Assembly (NCBI GenBank): GCA_001593685.1
Contig: LUKI01000008.1
Location: 1-56,689 of the forward strand
DNA: 56,689 nt
Source of the DNA: Gammaproteobacteria bacterium F7
GTDB taxonomy: Bacteria; Pseudomonadota; Gammaproteobacteria; Pseudomonadales; IMCC2047
Reading direction: 5' to 3'
Shown: positions 35,231-44,531 of the stretch, piece by piece
How the letters are laid out: every line of letters begins with the position of its first letter
Position numbering within the stretch: the stretch's first letter is position 1
Program-made: the position numbers and the translations under genes
Notes under the pieces: model-generated
What the model was told of the DNA's origin: nothing
Databases searched by the model: none
The model's input: the letters and a program-made list of their open reading frames with translations, nothing else

Positions 35231-36445
35231 ATGTTCGATAAGTTAGTAATCCCTGACACGCTCGCCGCTGGTCCAGGGCCAGGCAACACCGACCCACGTG
35301 TTCTTGAAGCTTTCGCCAGCGCAGGTGTCGCTGACCACATGCAGGCAGATGTGCTACGCGGTATGGTTGAATGCAAAAAAATGCTGCGCGAGGTATTCGG
35401 CACTAAAAACACCTACACATTTGGTGTAGGCGGTACGGGCTGGAGCGCTCTGGATTGTGCGCACGGCGCAATTCTACCCGGTGATAAAGTGGTTGTTTTT
35501 GTAAACGGCACCTTTTCTGGCATCGATGGACTGTCTATTCGTATGAAAGCGTCTACGCCTGCTGATCTGGCCGCTAACCCGCTAGACCCTCAGCCTGCTA
35601 ACGTTATCACTGTTAACGTTCCTCATGGTGAATCGGTGACTGGCGAAATCGTCGAAGCAGCGCTGGCTGAGCATAAGCCAATGTGGGCCTTCATGGCTCA
35701 TTGGGAAACCGGTTCTGGCCGTATCAATGACATTCAGGGCTTCAACGATGCCTGTCTGAAACACGACGCCATCGGCATCGTTGATGCCGTATCCAGCCTG
35801 GGTATCGAAAACTTCAATATCGATGATTATCCAGGTGTCGGCATTTGGGCTTCCTGTCCTCAGAAAGGCATTCTAGCGCTGCCTTTAACTTATGCACCGG
35901 TGAGCTTCACCGACAAGGCGATTGAACTGGTTAAAACTCGCGGCTGCTATAGCTTCGTTCACAACCCAATTCTGGAAGCCCGCCACTGGGGTATTCTGGA
36001 TGGCAAAGATGTTGATGCAGGTACTTATCACCGCACTCACTCGGGTTACGCTGTTGCCTCTTTCCACGAAGCGCTGCGCCTGCTGCTTGACCACGGTCGT
36101 GCACAGAAGGCCGCAGATTACGCTGCCTGCGAAAAGGTGCTACGTGAAGCAGTGCAGGCCATGGGCTGCGAAGTCACCTCAAACATGACCTCTCTGGTTG
36201 TGCTCAATTTACCTGGTGATCTGGCTGGTCGTGAGAAAGAGCTGGTTGGTGGCTGCCGTGCTGAAGGTTTCGGTATCTGGCCGACACTATCCGAGCCGGT
36301 ACAGGTGCGTATTGGCATCCTCAACCAGCTGACTAAAGAAGCCATTCTCGACATCATCGGACGCTTTGCCACAGCAATGCAGAAGATGGGCGCCGAGTTC
36401 GACAAAGAGGCAATCATTGCCGAGGCAGACGCTAAGTTAAACTAA
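35231..36445 (+). CDS. Class V PLP aminotransferase (alanine-glyoxylate type)
   Basis: 404 residues with the alanine/serine-glyoxylate aminotransferase fold: LAAGPGPGNTDPRVLEAF at the N-terminus, GVGGTGWSALDCAHGAILPGD, the Asp pair in GIVDAVSSLG that holds the pyridine nitrogen, and CPQKGILALP with the Schiff-base lysine. It transfers an amino group to glyoxylate, or acts on a related substrate such as ureidoglycine. GGAG lies 9 nt before the ATG. Single gene, ended by a strong terminator. Confidence 0.88.
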   Translation: MFDKLVIPDTLAAGPGPGNTDPRVLEAFASAGVADHMQADVLRGMVECKKMLREVFGTKNTYTFGVGGTGWSALDCAHGAILPGDKVVVFVNGTFSGIDGLSIRMKASTPADLAANPLDPQPANVITVNVPHGESVTGEIVEAALAEHKPMWAFMAHWETGSGRINDIQGFNDACLKHDAIGIVDAVSSLGIENFNIDDYPGVGIWASCPQKGILALPLTYAPVSFTDKAIELVKTRGCYSFVHNPILEARHWGILDGKDVDAGTYHRTHSGYAVASFHEALRLLLDHGRAQKAADYAACEKVLREAVQAMGCEVTSNMTSLVVLNLPGDLAGREKELVGGCRAEGFGIWPTLSEPVQVRIGILNQLTKEAILDIIGRFATAMQKMGAEFDKEAIIAEADAKLN

Positions 36446-36498
36446 CTCTAAGCCGCATTCGTTAGCGGCTAAATTAGGGTGCTCTTAGAAGAGCTGCT

Positions 36499-36535
36499 AA
36501 AAAGGGCCGGTGATACCTTTATCCGGCCCTTTTTC
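36499..36535 (+). terminator. Terminator after the aminotransferase gene
   Basis: AAAAAGGGCCGG pairs perfectly with CCGGCCCTTTTT around a 12-nt loop; a T-rich tail follows. Confidence 0.9.
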
Positions 36536-36671
36536 TTGCCTGCCGTTTTACCTCGTGGGGTTTTACAACCTCTAAAAGCTGTAAACGCCCCTGCCTTGTC
36601 ATTAAAAACTATGCAAAAAACCAATTGCAGGGTATTTTAGCGAAAATTCTTACCCTGCTGACGAATACACT

Positions 36672-37172
36672 ATGACCATAGGAACACTACCTAAAAAATC
36701 CAAACTTATCATTGGTTGGCGTGAGTGGTGCAGCCTGCCAGACCTCAATTTACCAGGCATCAATGCCAAAATTGATACCGGCGCAAAAACATCATCACTG
36801 CACGCTTACAAAGTCACCCCCTTTACCCATAACGGTGAAAATTGGGTGAAATTTTTTGTACACCCGGTTCAACGCCATCGTCATCCTGAAATAGAGTGCC
36901 GGGCGCAGGTGGTTGACCAGCGCGCGGTGACCAGTTCCAATGGCACCACGGAAACGCGTTATGTCATCAAAACCACGCTAATTATGGGTGCTCACAAATT
37001 CCTGACAGAGATCACCCTCAGCAACCGGGATGAAATGGGCTATCGCATGCTCATTGGCCGACAATCGCTGTCGCAGCGTTTTGTAGTTGATCCCAGCTTA
37101 TCGCATACTACGGGCGACTATGACGAAAAAGACCTCTATCCAGGTCACAAATCTACAAAAGGTCCTTTATGA
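36672..37172 (+). CDS. rimB: RimB-like retropepsin-fold zinc protease family protein
   Basis: 166 residues of the ATP-dependent zinc protease family (COG4067). [10 protein letters not shown]-type opening, then the aspartic-protease-like [14 protein letters not shown] and [17 protein letters not shown]. In Pseudomonas fluorescens the rimA-rimB-rimK operon adjusts glutamate tails on ribosomal protein S6. Here rimB precedes rimK with an ATGA overlap; no rimA homologue is seen. Confidence 0.85.
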   Translation: MTIGTLPKKSKLIIGWREWCSLPDLNLPGINAKIDTGAKTSSLHAYKVTPFTHNGENWVKFFVHPVQRHRHPEIECRAQVVDQRAVTSSNGTTETRYVIKTTLIMGAHKFLTEITLSNRDEMGYRMLIGRQSLSQRFVVDPSLSHTTGDYDEKDLYPGHKSTKGPL

Positions 37173-38080
37173 ATATCGCTATTCTTTCGCGAAACAAATC
37201 ACTGTACTCCACCAAACGCCTAGTCGAAGCCGCTGAAGCCAGAGGACACACTGTCAGAGTACTCGATCATCTGAAGTGTTTTATGGACATTACCTCGGAC
37301 AAACCCAGTCTGCATTACAAAGATGAAGAGTTCGATCCAAACCATTTCGACGCCGTGATTCCGCGTATTGGCGCCTCAGTCACTTTCTACGGCACAGCTG
37401 TGGTACGCCAGTTTGAAATGATGAACGTATACTGCGTTAACGAGTCCGTAGCCATCTCTCGTTCGCGTGACAAACTGCGTTCACTGCAACTGTTGTCACG
37501 CCGTGGAGTCGGTATCCCCGCTACGGCCTTTGCCCACTCGCCGGATGATATTCACGGTCTCATTCGTGAAGTCGGTGGCGCGCCCTGTGTAATCAAACTA
37601 CTGGAAGGTACACAGGGTATCGGCGTCGTTTTGGCAGAAACCAGAAAGGCCGCCGAAAGCGTCATCCAAGCCTTTATGGGTCTAAAAACCAACATTCTGG
37701 TACAGGAGTTTATTAAAGAAGCGGGCGGCGCTGATATTCGCTGTTTCGTCGTCGGCGGAAAGGTCATCGCAGCCATGCAACGCCAGGCACCCGAAGGTGA
37801 ATTCCGTTCCAACATCCACCGTGGCGGCAGTGCTAAACTGGTTCGTATCACACCAGCAGAACGCCGCACAGCCGTCAATGCCGCTAAGGTTATGGGGCTT
37901 AATGTCTGCGGGGTGGATTTACTACGCTCCGAGCGTGGCCCGCTGGTGATGGAGGTAAACTCATCGCCGGGTCTACAGGGCATTGAAAAAGCAACAAACA
38001 AAGATGTCGCCGGGTTGATTATCGACTTCATTGAAAAAAACGCTCACCCCAGCAACATCAAAACTCGTGGTAAAGGCTAA
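37169..38080 (+). CDS. rimK: Ribosomal protein S6 glutamate ligase RimK
   Basis: 303 residues, an ATP-grasp ligase: [19 protein letters not shown] binds [31 protein letters not shown] and [25 protein letters not shown] supply the metal-binding Asp, Glu and Asn. It adds glutamate residues to the C-terminus of ribosomal protein S6. Translationally coupled to rimB. Confidence 0.95.
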   Translation: MNIAILSRNKSLYSTKRLVEAAEARGHTVRVLDHLKCFMDITSDKPSLHYKDEEFDPNHFDAVIPRIGASVTFYGTAVVRQFEMMNVYCVNESVAISRSRDKLRSLQLLSRRGVGIPATAFAHSPDDIHGLIREVGGAPCVIKLLEGTQGIGVVLAETRKAAESVIQAFMGLKTNILVQEFIKEAGGADIRCFVVGGKVIAAMQRQAPEGEFRSNIHRGGSAKLVRITPAERRTAVNAAKVMGLNVCGVDLLRSERGPLVMEVNSSPGLQGIEKATNKDVAGLIIDFIEKNAHPSNIKTRGKG

Positions 38081-38129
38081 TATCAAAACACACAGCTGAT
38101 TAAGCTAATAGCACAAAGCACGTCCCAAG

Positions 38130-38157
38130 AAGGCCGGTTACTTTACCGGCCTTTTTC
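38130..38157 (+). terminator. Terminator after rimK
   Basis: AAGGCCGG pairs with CCGGCCTT around an 8-nt loop and is followed by TTT. Confidence 0.87.
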
Positions 38158-38288
38158 ATGCCGCTCATTTACCGAGCAAAACCTTCAAATTTATCTCACT
38201 TTATAAATTTGGTTAGTCTCTAGGCATTGCGAACTAATTTCGTAATGACTGTCAAAACAACCACAACAATTAAGATTGAGGAAAAGTC

Positions 38289-38672
38289 ATGAAGAAGCTA
38301 CAACGCACCACAGCCCTGCTACTGGTTATGATGATGGGATTTTTTCAAGTTCAAGTTGCGCAGGCCGCTTTGGTAACCACCGATAGCGCCATTCAAAGCC
38401 AGCAGTTGCAAATGGATCGAGCAGAAATGATTGATTTGTTTGCGCAAGAAAACTTGCGGGACCAGCTGACACAAATGGGCGTTGACGCCAATGCCGCCGC
38501 TGACAGAATCGCTAACATGACCGATGCTGAAATTGCCCAGCTTAATGAGAACCTGCAACACGCGCCGGCAGGAGAAGGTGTGGTTGGTGTTTTACTAACG
38601 CTCTTCATTGTTTTCATTATTACCGACGCGTTAGGTGCAACCGACGTCTTTAATTTTGTTGATCCGATATAG
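38289..38672 (+). CDS. PA2779-family small exported protein
   Basis: 127 residues: signal peptide (cleavage after VAQA), a helical middle with an EMIDLFAQENLRDQLTQMGVD block and ADRIANMTDAEIAQLNENL, and one C-terminal TM helix (VVGVLLTLFIVFIITDALG). This layout is that of the PA2779 family, found almost always next to the PA2778-type peptidase, as here. Probably membrane-anchored facing the periplasm. GAGGAAAAG precedes the ATG. Confidence 0.83.
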   Translation: MKKLQRTTALLLVMMMGFFQVQVAQAALVTTDSAIQSQQLQMDRAEMIDLFAQENLRDQLTQMGVDANAAADRIANMTDAEIAQLNENLQHAPAGEGVVGVLLTLFIVFIITDALGATDVFNFVDPI

Positions 38673-38687
38673 GCTATTCACATTAAC

Positions 38688-39677
38688 GTGACCGCCGCAT
38701 CACCCTTTCAAAAGGCTTGCCATATGGCAGGCCTTTTGTGTTTAACGTTAATCATTTCTGCCTGCTCATCAACACCAATGAGCAATAATTTGCTACAAGA
38801 AAAAAGCACGCTGCCCATACGCGCCGAAATTACCAAGGTGCCCTTCTTTCCACAGGAAAAATACCAATGTGGACCCGCCGCACTGGCCACCGTTCTAAAT
38901 TTCCAAAATCAGCAAACGCAGCCCCATGAATTAATCGACAAGGTTTATATTCCCGGTAAACAGGGCAGCGTGGCATTAGAGATGCTTGCCGCCACTCGCC
39001 ACTACAAACAACTGGCTTACCCATTAACCGCCAGCCTTGAGGACATACTGCAGGAAATTGCCGCCGGCCATCCGGTTCTGGTGATGCAAAACCTGGCTTT
39101 TAACTGGAAACCACAATGGCATTACGCGGTGGTCGTTGGCTACGATCTTGATGCGGAACAGCTCATACTACGGTCAGGCACAGACAAACGTCATACTGTG
39201 CCACTCACGACTTTTGAGCGCACCTGGCGACGCGCAGACTACTGGGGCCTGGTGGTTCTGGCACCCCATAAAATTCCCGTCACCGCCATGCCAACAACCT
39301 TTATCAAAGCCGCCCAGCAATTAAACAGCACCGGATCTCCGGAAAGCGCCCGACAAGCATTTCAAGCAGCAACTGAAAAGTGGCCAGATAACGCCCTGCC
39401 CTGGTTAGCGCTGGGAAACTATTATTATGCTCAACAGCACTATCAATTAGCTGAACAAAGCTTCAGAAGCGGCCTACAAGAAAACGCCGATAAAAACGAA
39501 CTGTGGAATAACTTAGCTTATTCTTTATCGGCACAGGGATGCCAGCAGGAAGCCCTTAACGCGCTGCAATGTGCCATTGAGCAGACACCAAACAATGAGA
39601 ACCTGCGCGATAGCTGGCAACAAATCAGTCTACAGAAAGCAGGCACTGGTCAGTGCGCGGCTATTTTGTGCCCATAG
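38688..39677 (+). CDS. PA2778-family C39-type cysteine peptidase lipoprotein with TPR repeats
   Basis: 329 residues from a GTG at 38688; an ATG at 38724 has a better ribosome site but a poorer signal peptide. The lipobox LIISAC is followed by a papain-like C39 domain: FPQEKYQCGPAALATVLNF with catalytic Cys, and QWHYAVVVGYD with catalytic His. The C-terminal third has TPR-like helices (WLALGNYYYAQQHYQLAEQSFRSGL). Paired with the PA2779-like gene 15 bp upstream. Its substrate is unknown. Confidence 0.83.
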   Translation: MTAASPFQKACHMAGLLCLTLIISACSSTPMSNNLLQEKSTLPIRAEITKVPFFPQEKYQCGPAALATVLNFQNQQTQPHELIDKVYIPGKQGSVALEMLAATRHYKQLAYPLTASLEDILQEIAAGHPVLVMQNLAFNWKPQWHYAVVVGYDLDAEQLILRSGTDKRHTVPLTTFERTWRRADYWGLVVLAPHKIPVTAMPTTFIKAAQQLNSTGSPESARQAFQAATEKWPDNALPWLALGNYYYAQQHYQLAEQSFRSGLQENADKNELWNNLAYSLSAQGCQQEALNALQCAIEQTPNNENLRDSWQQISLQKAGTGQCAAILCP

Positions 39678-39701
39678 TGCAGCATTAATCACCAATAGGC
39701 G

Positions 39702-40385
39702 CTATTTAACCGCTCGATTGAACAACAGTCGATTGATGGGGTTCAACATGCGAGCCAGCCCGGAGGTAAAAATCACCGGATTTTCCAGCACTGTAAAGCA
39801 CAGGCAGCCATCATCACTAGTGGCACCATGAGAATCTTCGCCGCTGCGAACGATAAAGTCACCCGGATGGTAACTGCCCAAGTCATCGGTAAACGTACCA
39901 TCGAGCACTAGTGTAATTTCAATACCCTGATGCTTATGCCGTGGAATCTGGCTTCCCGGCTTCATATAAAGGAAATCACACTGGGCTTTTCTGTCCAAAG
40001 CCAAACTGGCGAGATTAATACCACCCGGCAGTTTATTCCAACGTAATGACTCACCGGCCGCCTTGGCCAGCACTGCAGGCACCTCAACACTATGCTCCAA
40101 CAGGTGCACTCGCTGCGATAGCGCTGGCTCGATATTAGACGTTGAAGCCTGTTGAGGCTGGCTAACAATGTCAGCAAGCAGGTCGTCAAAATCCGGCTCT
40201 GCAACCGGCTCGGTATGAAGCCACTGCTCCGAGGCTTGATCAAGCAGTTGTGCCGACTTTTTCCGACAACAACTGCACAAATCGAGATGCGCCGAGATGG
40301 CTGTACTAATACCGGGAGGTAGTTCAGCTTGATTAAACTTTGCCAGCATTTCGTCGCTGGGATGGTATTTAATTTGAGGGATCAT
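39702..40385 (-). CDS. chrR: ChrR-type zinc anti-sigma factor with cupin domain
   Basis: 227 residues from the ATG at 40385; it overlaps the end of the sigma gene by 17 bp. The N-terminal zinc anti-sigma domain has the H-x3-C-x2-C motif (HLDLCSCC) and an upstream conserved His. The C-terminal cupin has metal ligands in PRHKHQGIEITLVLDG and EDSHG. In Rhodobacter, ChrR releases its sigma factor when singlet oxygen is present, and this protein has both required domains. Confidence 0.9.
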   Translation of the reverse strand: MIPQIKYHPSDEMLAKFNQAELPPGISTAISAHLDLCSCCRKKSAQLLDQASEQWLHTEPVAEPDFDDLLADIVSQPQQASTSNIEPALSQRVHLLEHSVEVPAVLAKAAGESLRWNKLPGGINLASLALDRKAQCDFLYMKPGSQIPRHKHQGIEITLVLDGTFTDDLGSYHPGDFIVRSGEDSHGATSDDGCLCFTVLENPVIFTSGLARMLNPINRLLFNRAVK

Positions 40386-41019
40386 AACGCTCTCCCTTGG
40401 GATCATCTTCAGCCACGAGTTGCTTCTTCAGTTTTTCCAATGCCAGCCGCAAACGTGATTTAACCGTCCCCAAAGGAATCGCTAAAGATTCTGCCGCTTC
40501 CTGGTGTGTTTTGCCCTGCACGAATACCTGAATAACAACCTCACGCTGAGCTTCCGGTAGCTGGCTGTAAAGCTGCTGCATTTCAGTTTGCTCAATGTCG
40601 GCAATCTGCTCATCATGGTCCTCATCAGTCGCAGGCAAATCACCGGTGGGCCAAATATCATCGGCACTGACATAGCTGGGTTGACGCTGCTGCTTACGTA
40701 ATATATCGAAGCAACGGTTACGAACCAGTGTAAAAATCCAGCTTTGCGCAGAACCTTTATCAACATCATAAAGTGACGCTTTTTGCCATACCGCCAACAT
40801 CGCTTCCTGAACCAAGTCACGTGCCAGCTGCTCATTACGCAAAATTTTCATACCTTGAGCAAACACTTTACCTGACAGCAATTTAAAAAGCTGATTAAAC
40901 GCTTGCCGGTCACCACTGTTACCAACTCTAATCAAAAGCTGGTCAGGGCTAGGTTCAATAGGTCTATCTACAGCCTGTGCAGTCTGTCCTGACTGAGAAC
41001 TGGTAGAAGGTTTAGGCAT
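40369..41019 (-). CDS. rpoE: ECF sigma factor of the RpoE/ChrR (ECF11) type
   Basis: 216 residues from the ATG at 41019, which has AAAGGAC 5 nt upstream; longer frames add an unconserved tail. Region 2 (FNQLFKLLSGKVFAQGMKIL to WIFTLVRNRCFDILRKQQR) and region 4 (LPEAQREVVIQVFVQGKTHQEAAESLAIPLGTVKSRLRLALEKLKKQL) are complete. It is directly followed by and overlaps its ChrR partner. Divergent from the lipid-modifying operon that it probably controls. Confidence 0.9.
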   Translation of the reverse strand: MPKPSTSSQSGQTAQAVDRPIEPSPDQLLIRVGNSGDRQAFNQLFKLLSGKVFAQGMKILRNEQLARDLVQEAMLAVWQKASLYDVDKGSAQSWIFTLVRNRCFDILRKQQRQPSYVSADDIWPTGDLPATDEDHDEQIADIEQTEMQQLYSQLPEAQREVVIQVFVQGKTHQEAAESLAIPLGTVKSRLRLALEKLKKQLVAEDDPKGERYDPSN

Positions 41020-41091
41020 GATGCGTCCTTTGGATGACTTTTCATCCATAGTAACGTCATGGGGGTGGCTGGACAAATTATACATACCCCG

Positions 41092-41120
41092 GATAACGGG
41101 CGAACTTCTCCTTTGGATCA
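41092..41120 (-). promoter_or_regulatory. Candidate ECF promoter of the rpoE-chrR operon
   Basis: On the minus strand TGATCC (41115-41120) is followed after 16 bp by CGTTAT. TGATCC is the -35 box reported for RpoE of Rhodobacter and relatives. A TATAAT at 41077-41082 could belong to a second, housekeeping start. Confidence 0.5.
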
Positions 41121-41141
41121 GCCAGTTTAAAAAAAATTTGC

Positions 41142-41170
41142 TGAACCAGATCCGCTTCAACAAGCGTATG
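41142..41170 (+). promoter_or_regulatory. Candidate ECF promoter of the oxidoreductase/CFA operon
   Basis: TGAACC (41142-41147), 17 bp, CGTATG (41165-41170), 33 bp before the first start codon. It resembles the divergent promoter in both boxes, as expected for one sigma factor driving both transcripts. Confidence 0.5.
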
Positions 41171-41202
41171 TAATTTAAAGCAACAATTTTATCGAGTCTT
41201 CC

Positions 41203-41697
41203 ATGCCAAACGACACTAACAAAGCGGCCAATAATGTGACCCCTATAAGCCACTCAAAGAATACCAGCAGTAACCCAGAGATCCTCGAAAAGGTCATTGA
41301 TGTGTATGAAAACCTTGGCAAAAATTCACTCGATGGCCTGACAACCCTATATACCAAAGACGTTTATTTTGAAGACCCGGCACACGCCATTCAAGGTATC
41401 AGCGCACTAACAGATTATTTTGAAAAGCTTTTTGATAACGTCGAGAGCTGTCAATTTAGGTTTCACAACAGCCTATGCCAAGGCGACAAACTTTTTTTAT
41501 GCTGGACCATGACTCTGCAACATAAAAGCCTCAAAGGGGGTCAAAAAATATTTGTTGAGGGGGCCAGCCTGCTCAAAGTGCGTCATCACCAAGTCTACTA
41601 CCACCGCGACTATTTTGACCTTGGCAGCATGCTTTACGAAAACCTACCCATTTTAGGCCGCTTGATCAGAAGGATTAAAAAAGGGCTTTCCTCATGA
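41203..41697 (+). CDS. SnoaL/NTF2-like protein
   Basis: 164 residues with an NTF2-like fold: VIDVYENLGKNSLDGLTTLYTKDVYFEDPAHAIQGISALTDYFEKLF, then a series of beta strands ending YYHRDYFDLGSMLYENLP. First gene of the seven-gene operon; it overlaps the SDR gene by 4 bp (ATGA). This family member is a constant companion of the RpoE-ChrR lipid cluster in gammaproteobacteria; its reaction is not known. Confidence 0.85.
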   Translation: MPNDTNKAANNVTPISHSKNTSSNPEILEKVIDVYENLGKNSLDGLTTLYTKDVYFEDPAHAIQGISALTDYFEKLFDNVESCQFRFHNSLCQGDKLFLCWTMTLQHKSLKGGQKIFVEGASLLKVRHHQVYYHRDYFDLGSMLYENLPILGRLIRRIKKGLSS

Positions 41698-42419
41698 ACA
41701 TTTTAATTACCGGTGCCACGTCTGGCATCGGCAAGCAGCTAGCCGAAAAATATCTGGCGCAACATAATCAGGTTATTTGCTGTGGTCGTAATGAAGAAGC
41801 GCTACAAAAGCTGCGTAATAAATACGGCAAGCAGGTAACAACTTACTGTTTCGATATTACCGATTATGAGGCCGTTCAGCTGCAACTGGCAGAAATACAC
41901 GACTTGGACTTGGCTATTCTAAACGCTGGCACCTGTGAATATCTGGACATGCCTGAATTCGATGCCCAGTCTTATCAACGAGTGCTAACCACCAATGTTC
42001 AAGGCGTCGCCAACTGCCTGGAAGCCGTCATTCCAAAAATTAAACCCAATGGCCGTTTGGCATTAGTGGGTAGCAGCGCAAGCTATTTGCCCCTGCCACG
42101 TGCTGAAGCCTATGGTGCCTCAAAGGCAGCCATTGAATATCTGGCAAAAACACTGATGATCACGCTGAAACCATATGACATTCAGGTCAGCCTGGTTTGC
42201 CCGGGCTTTGTAAAAACGCCCCTCACCGATCAAAATGATTTTCCCATGCCGATGCGCATTAATGCCGATAAAGCAGCAGACTACATCATCAGCGGCCTTG
42301 CAAAGGGCAAAGCTGAAATTCATTTCCCCCGTCGGTTTACAGGTATTTTAAAACTGTTAAGCAAGCTGCCCTTTAGCCTTCAACGTCCAATTATTAGCGG
42401 TCTGGTATCAAGGCACTAA
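41694..42419 (+). CDS. Short-chain dehydrogenase/reductase
   Basis: 241 residues with the Rossmann motif ILITGATSGIGKQLAEKY, NAG in LAILNAGTCEY, the catalytic Ser in LVGSSASY and YxxxK in AYGASK. An NAD(P)-dependent oxidoreductase whose substrate is unknown. Coupled to the gene before it and 23 bp from the flavoprotein gene. Confidence 0.92.
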   Translation: MNILITGATSGIGKQLAEKYLAQHNQVICCGRNEEALQKLRNKYGKQVTTYCFDITDYEAVQLQLAEIHDLDLAILNAGTCEYLDMPEFDAQSYQRVLTTNVQGVANCLEAVIPKIKPNGRLALVGSSASYLPLPRAEAYGASKAAIEYLAKTLMITLKPYDIQVSLVCPGFVKTPLTDQNDFPMPMRINADKAADYIISGLAKGKAEIHFPRRFTGILKLLSKLPFSLQRPIISGLVSRH

Positions 42420-42442
42420 CTCACACCTAATAAAATAAAAAC

Positions 42443-43723
42443 ATGACAACATCAGCGCCCCACCTAAAGAAACAAAACATTGCCGTTATCGGCAGCGGTA
42501 TCTCAGGTCTAACCTGCGCCTATCTTCTCAGCCAAAAACATCAAGTGACGCTGTTTGAGGCCAATGATTATATTGGCGGCCATACCCACACCGTCCCCGT
42601 TGATATGGATGGCAAGACCCACTTTGTCGACACCGGCTTTATTGTCTGCAATGACCGTAATTATCCAAACTTCCTAAAGCTAATGAAACAAATTGGTGTT
42701 CAGCTGCAGGAAACGGAAATGAGCTTCAGCGTCAATAACCCCCAGCTCAACCTGGAATATAACGGTCATAGCCTCACCACCCTTTTTGCTCAAAAGCGCA
42801 ATCTGTTTCGACCTTCTTTTTACGCCCTTTTGAGCGACATACTGCGCTTCAATAAAGAGGCCAAAACCTTGCTGGCTAGCGAAAAAAATACCGATGGCAC
42901 ATTGGATCAGTACCTTAATTCGATGGGGTTAAGTGACCTGTTTCGTGATAACTACCTGTTACCCATGGTGGCTGCGATCTGGTCCTGCAGCGTCAAACAG
43001 GCAGGGCAATTTCCACTCAAACTATTACTGCGTTTCTTTCAAAACCACGGTCTGCTGGATGTCAGTGGCCGACCACAGTGGTATGTACTCAAAGGCGGAT
43101 CACATGCTTATATTCCAGCCTTAACCGCACCACTGGCCGATCACATCCGCCTTAACTGTCCCGTCCTTTCGGTTAAACGACTTGGCAGCGGACAGGTTAA
43201 CGTACAAACCGCCAACAACACAGAAACCTTTGACCAGGTGATCATGGCCTGTCACAGCGACCAGGCACTCAAACTGCTGGGCGAACCAACGGTTGCCGAG
43301 CAGCAGGTACTCGGTGGCCTTAAGTATCAACAAAATGATGTCGTGCTGCATTATGACGCAGGGCTGATGCCATCCCGTAAAGCAGCCTGGGCGAGCTGGA
43401 ATTTTCTGGCCCGACAGGCTGATGACGAGGCGCTGCCCTGCGTCACCTATTCGATGAATATTCTGCAGAATATCACCAGCAGTAAACCGCTGTTAGTGTC
43501 ACTCAATGCAGGTGACAAGATTGCCGGCAACAAAGTCATTCAACGCTTTCAGTATGCCCATCCGGTATTTGACGCTGACACAGTCGCCTCCCAACAACGG
43601 CGACATGAAATTTGCGGCACTCACAATATCCATTTTTGCGGTGCTTACTGGTACAACGGTTTTCACGAAGACGGAGTGCGTAGCGCTCTCGACGTCTGCA
43701 AACGCTTCGGTCTAGAGCTATGA
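42443..43723 (+). CDS. FAD-dependent amine-oxidase-family protein
   Basis: 426 residues. The N-terminal dinucleotide fold (IAVIGSGISGLTCAYLLSQKHQVTLFEANDYIGGH) and C-terminal CGAYWYNGFHEDGVRSAL are typical of the flavin amine-oxidase superfamily proteins encoded beside cyclopropane fatty-acid synthases. In Rhodobacter a flavoprotein of this kind (UfaD) takes part in making furan fatty acids; equivalence here is inference. It overlaps the DUF1365 gene by 4 bp. Confidence 0.88.
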   Translation: MTTSAPHLKKQNIAVIGSGISGLTCAYLLSQKHQVTLFEANDYIGGHTHTVPVDMDGKTHFVDTGFIVCNDRNYPNFLKLMKQIGVQLQETEMSFSVNNPQLNLEYNGHSLTTLFAQKRNLFRPSFYALLSDILRFNKEAKTLLASEKNTDGTLDQYLNSMGLSDLFRDNYLLPMVAAIWSCSVKQAGQFPLKLLLRFFQNHGLLDVSGRPQWYVLKGGSHAYIPALTAPLADHIRLNCPVLSVKRLGSGQVNVQTANNTETFDQVIMACHSDQALKLLGEPTVAEQQVLGGLKYQQNDVVLHYDAGLMPSRKAAWASWNFLARQADDEALPCVTYSMNILQNITSSKPLLVSLNAGDKIAGNKVIQRFQYAHPVFDADTVASQQRRHEICGTHNIHFCGAYWYNGFHEDGVRSALDVCKRFGLEL

Positions 43724-44493
43724 ACATGCTGTCCGATAACCCGCCTTTTGAAAGCGCCATCTATCAAGGCTTTGTCCGTCATCGCCGGTTCACACCGCGT
43801 CATCATGAGTTCAAATACTCGCTGATGATGATGTGGATAAAGCTGGATGAACTCAACGAGCTAAAACAGCAACTCAAGCAGTTTGGCGAACGCCGTTTCC
43901 AGTGGGCTCGGTTTAAGCGACAGGATTATATTGGCGATGAGCACCTACCGGTTGCCATCGCCGTCAAACAAAAAATTGCTGAATTAGCCGCACCGGGAAC
44001 CAACACCGATGGCGACGTTTTTCTACTCGGGCAGTTACGCTACTTCGGGCTCTATTTCAGCCCTCTGAATCTCTATTATCTGCGCCAGGAAGGTCATTTC
44101 CGCTTCATGCTGGCCGAAGTCAGCAATACCCCTTGGAATCAGCGCCACTACTATTTAGTCGATCTGGATAACATTCAGCCGCATGACAAAGCCTTTCATG
44201 TTTCGCCCTTTAACCCCATGGCACAACGCTACCATTGGAACATCCGCCCTCCCAGTGCAGACAATGAAAAAACCATACTGCATCTGGAAAGCCACCAGCA
44301 GCAAACCGATAGCAAGGTTTTTGATGCCACCATGGTATTGAAACGCCAGCCGTTGAACCAAAAAAACTTCACTCGCGTATTAATTAAAAGACCGATTGAA
44401 ACGGCCAGTATCGTCATCGGCATTTACTGGCAGGCACTTAAATTATTTATAAAACGCGTACCGACTTATACGCACCCGGAATCAAAAAAATAA
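43720..44493 (+). CDS. DUF1365-family protein
   Basis: 257 residues. The sequence IYQGFVRHRRFTPRHHEFKYSLMMMWIKLDEL, then LGQLRYFGLYFSPLNLYYL and KAFHVSPFNPM, is the DUF1365 signature. Regularly found between the flavoprotein and the cyclopropane synthase in this type of operon. Function unknown. Confidence 0.9.
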   Translation: MNMLSDNPPFESAIYQGFVRHRRFTPRHHEFKYSLMMMWIKLDELNELKQQLKQFGERRFQWARFKRQDYIGDEHLPVAIAVKQKIAELAAPGTNTDGDVFLLGQLRYFGLYFSPLNLYYLRQEGHFRFMLAEVSNTPWNQRHYYLVDLDNIQPHDKAFHVSPFNPMAQRYHWNIRPPSADNEKTILHLESHQQQTDSKVFDATMVLKRQPLNQKNFTRVLIKRPIETASIVIGIYWQALKLFIKRVPTYTHPESKK

Positions 44494-44531
44494 CACCAAG
44501 CGTAAAACACCGAATTTGCCAAGGATTTAAC

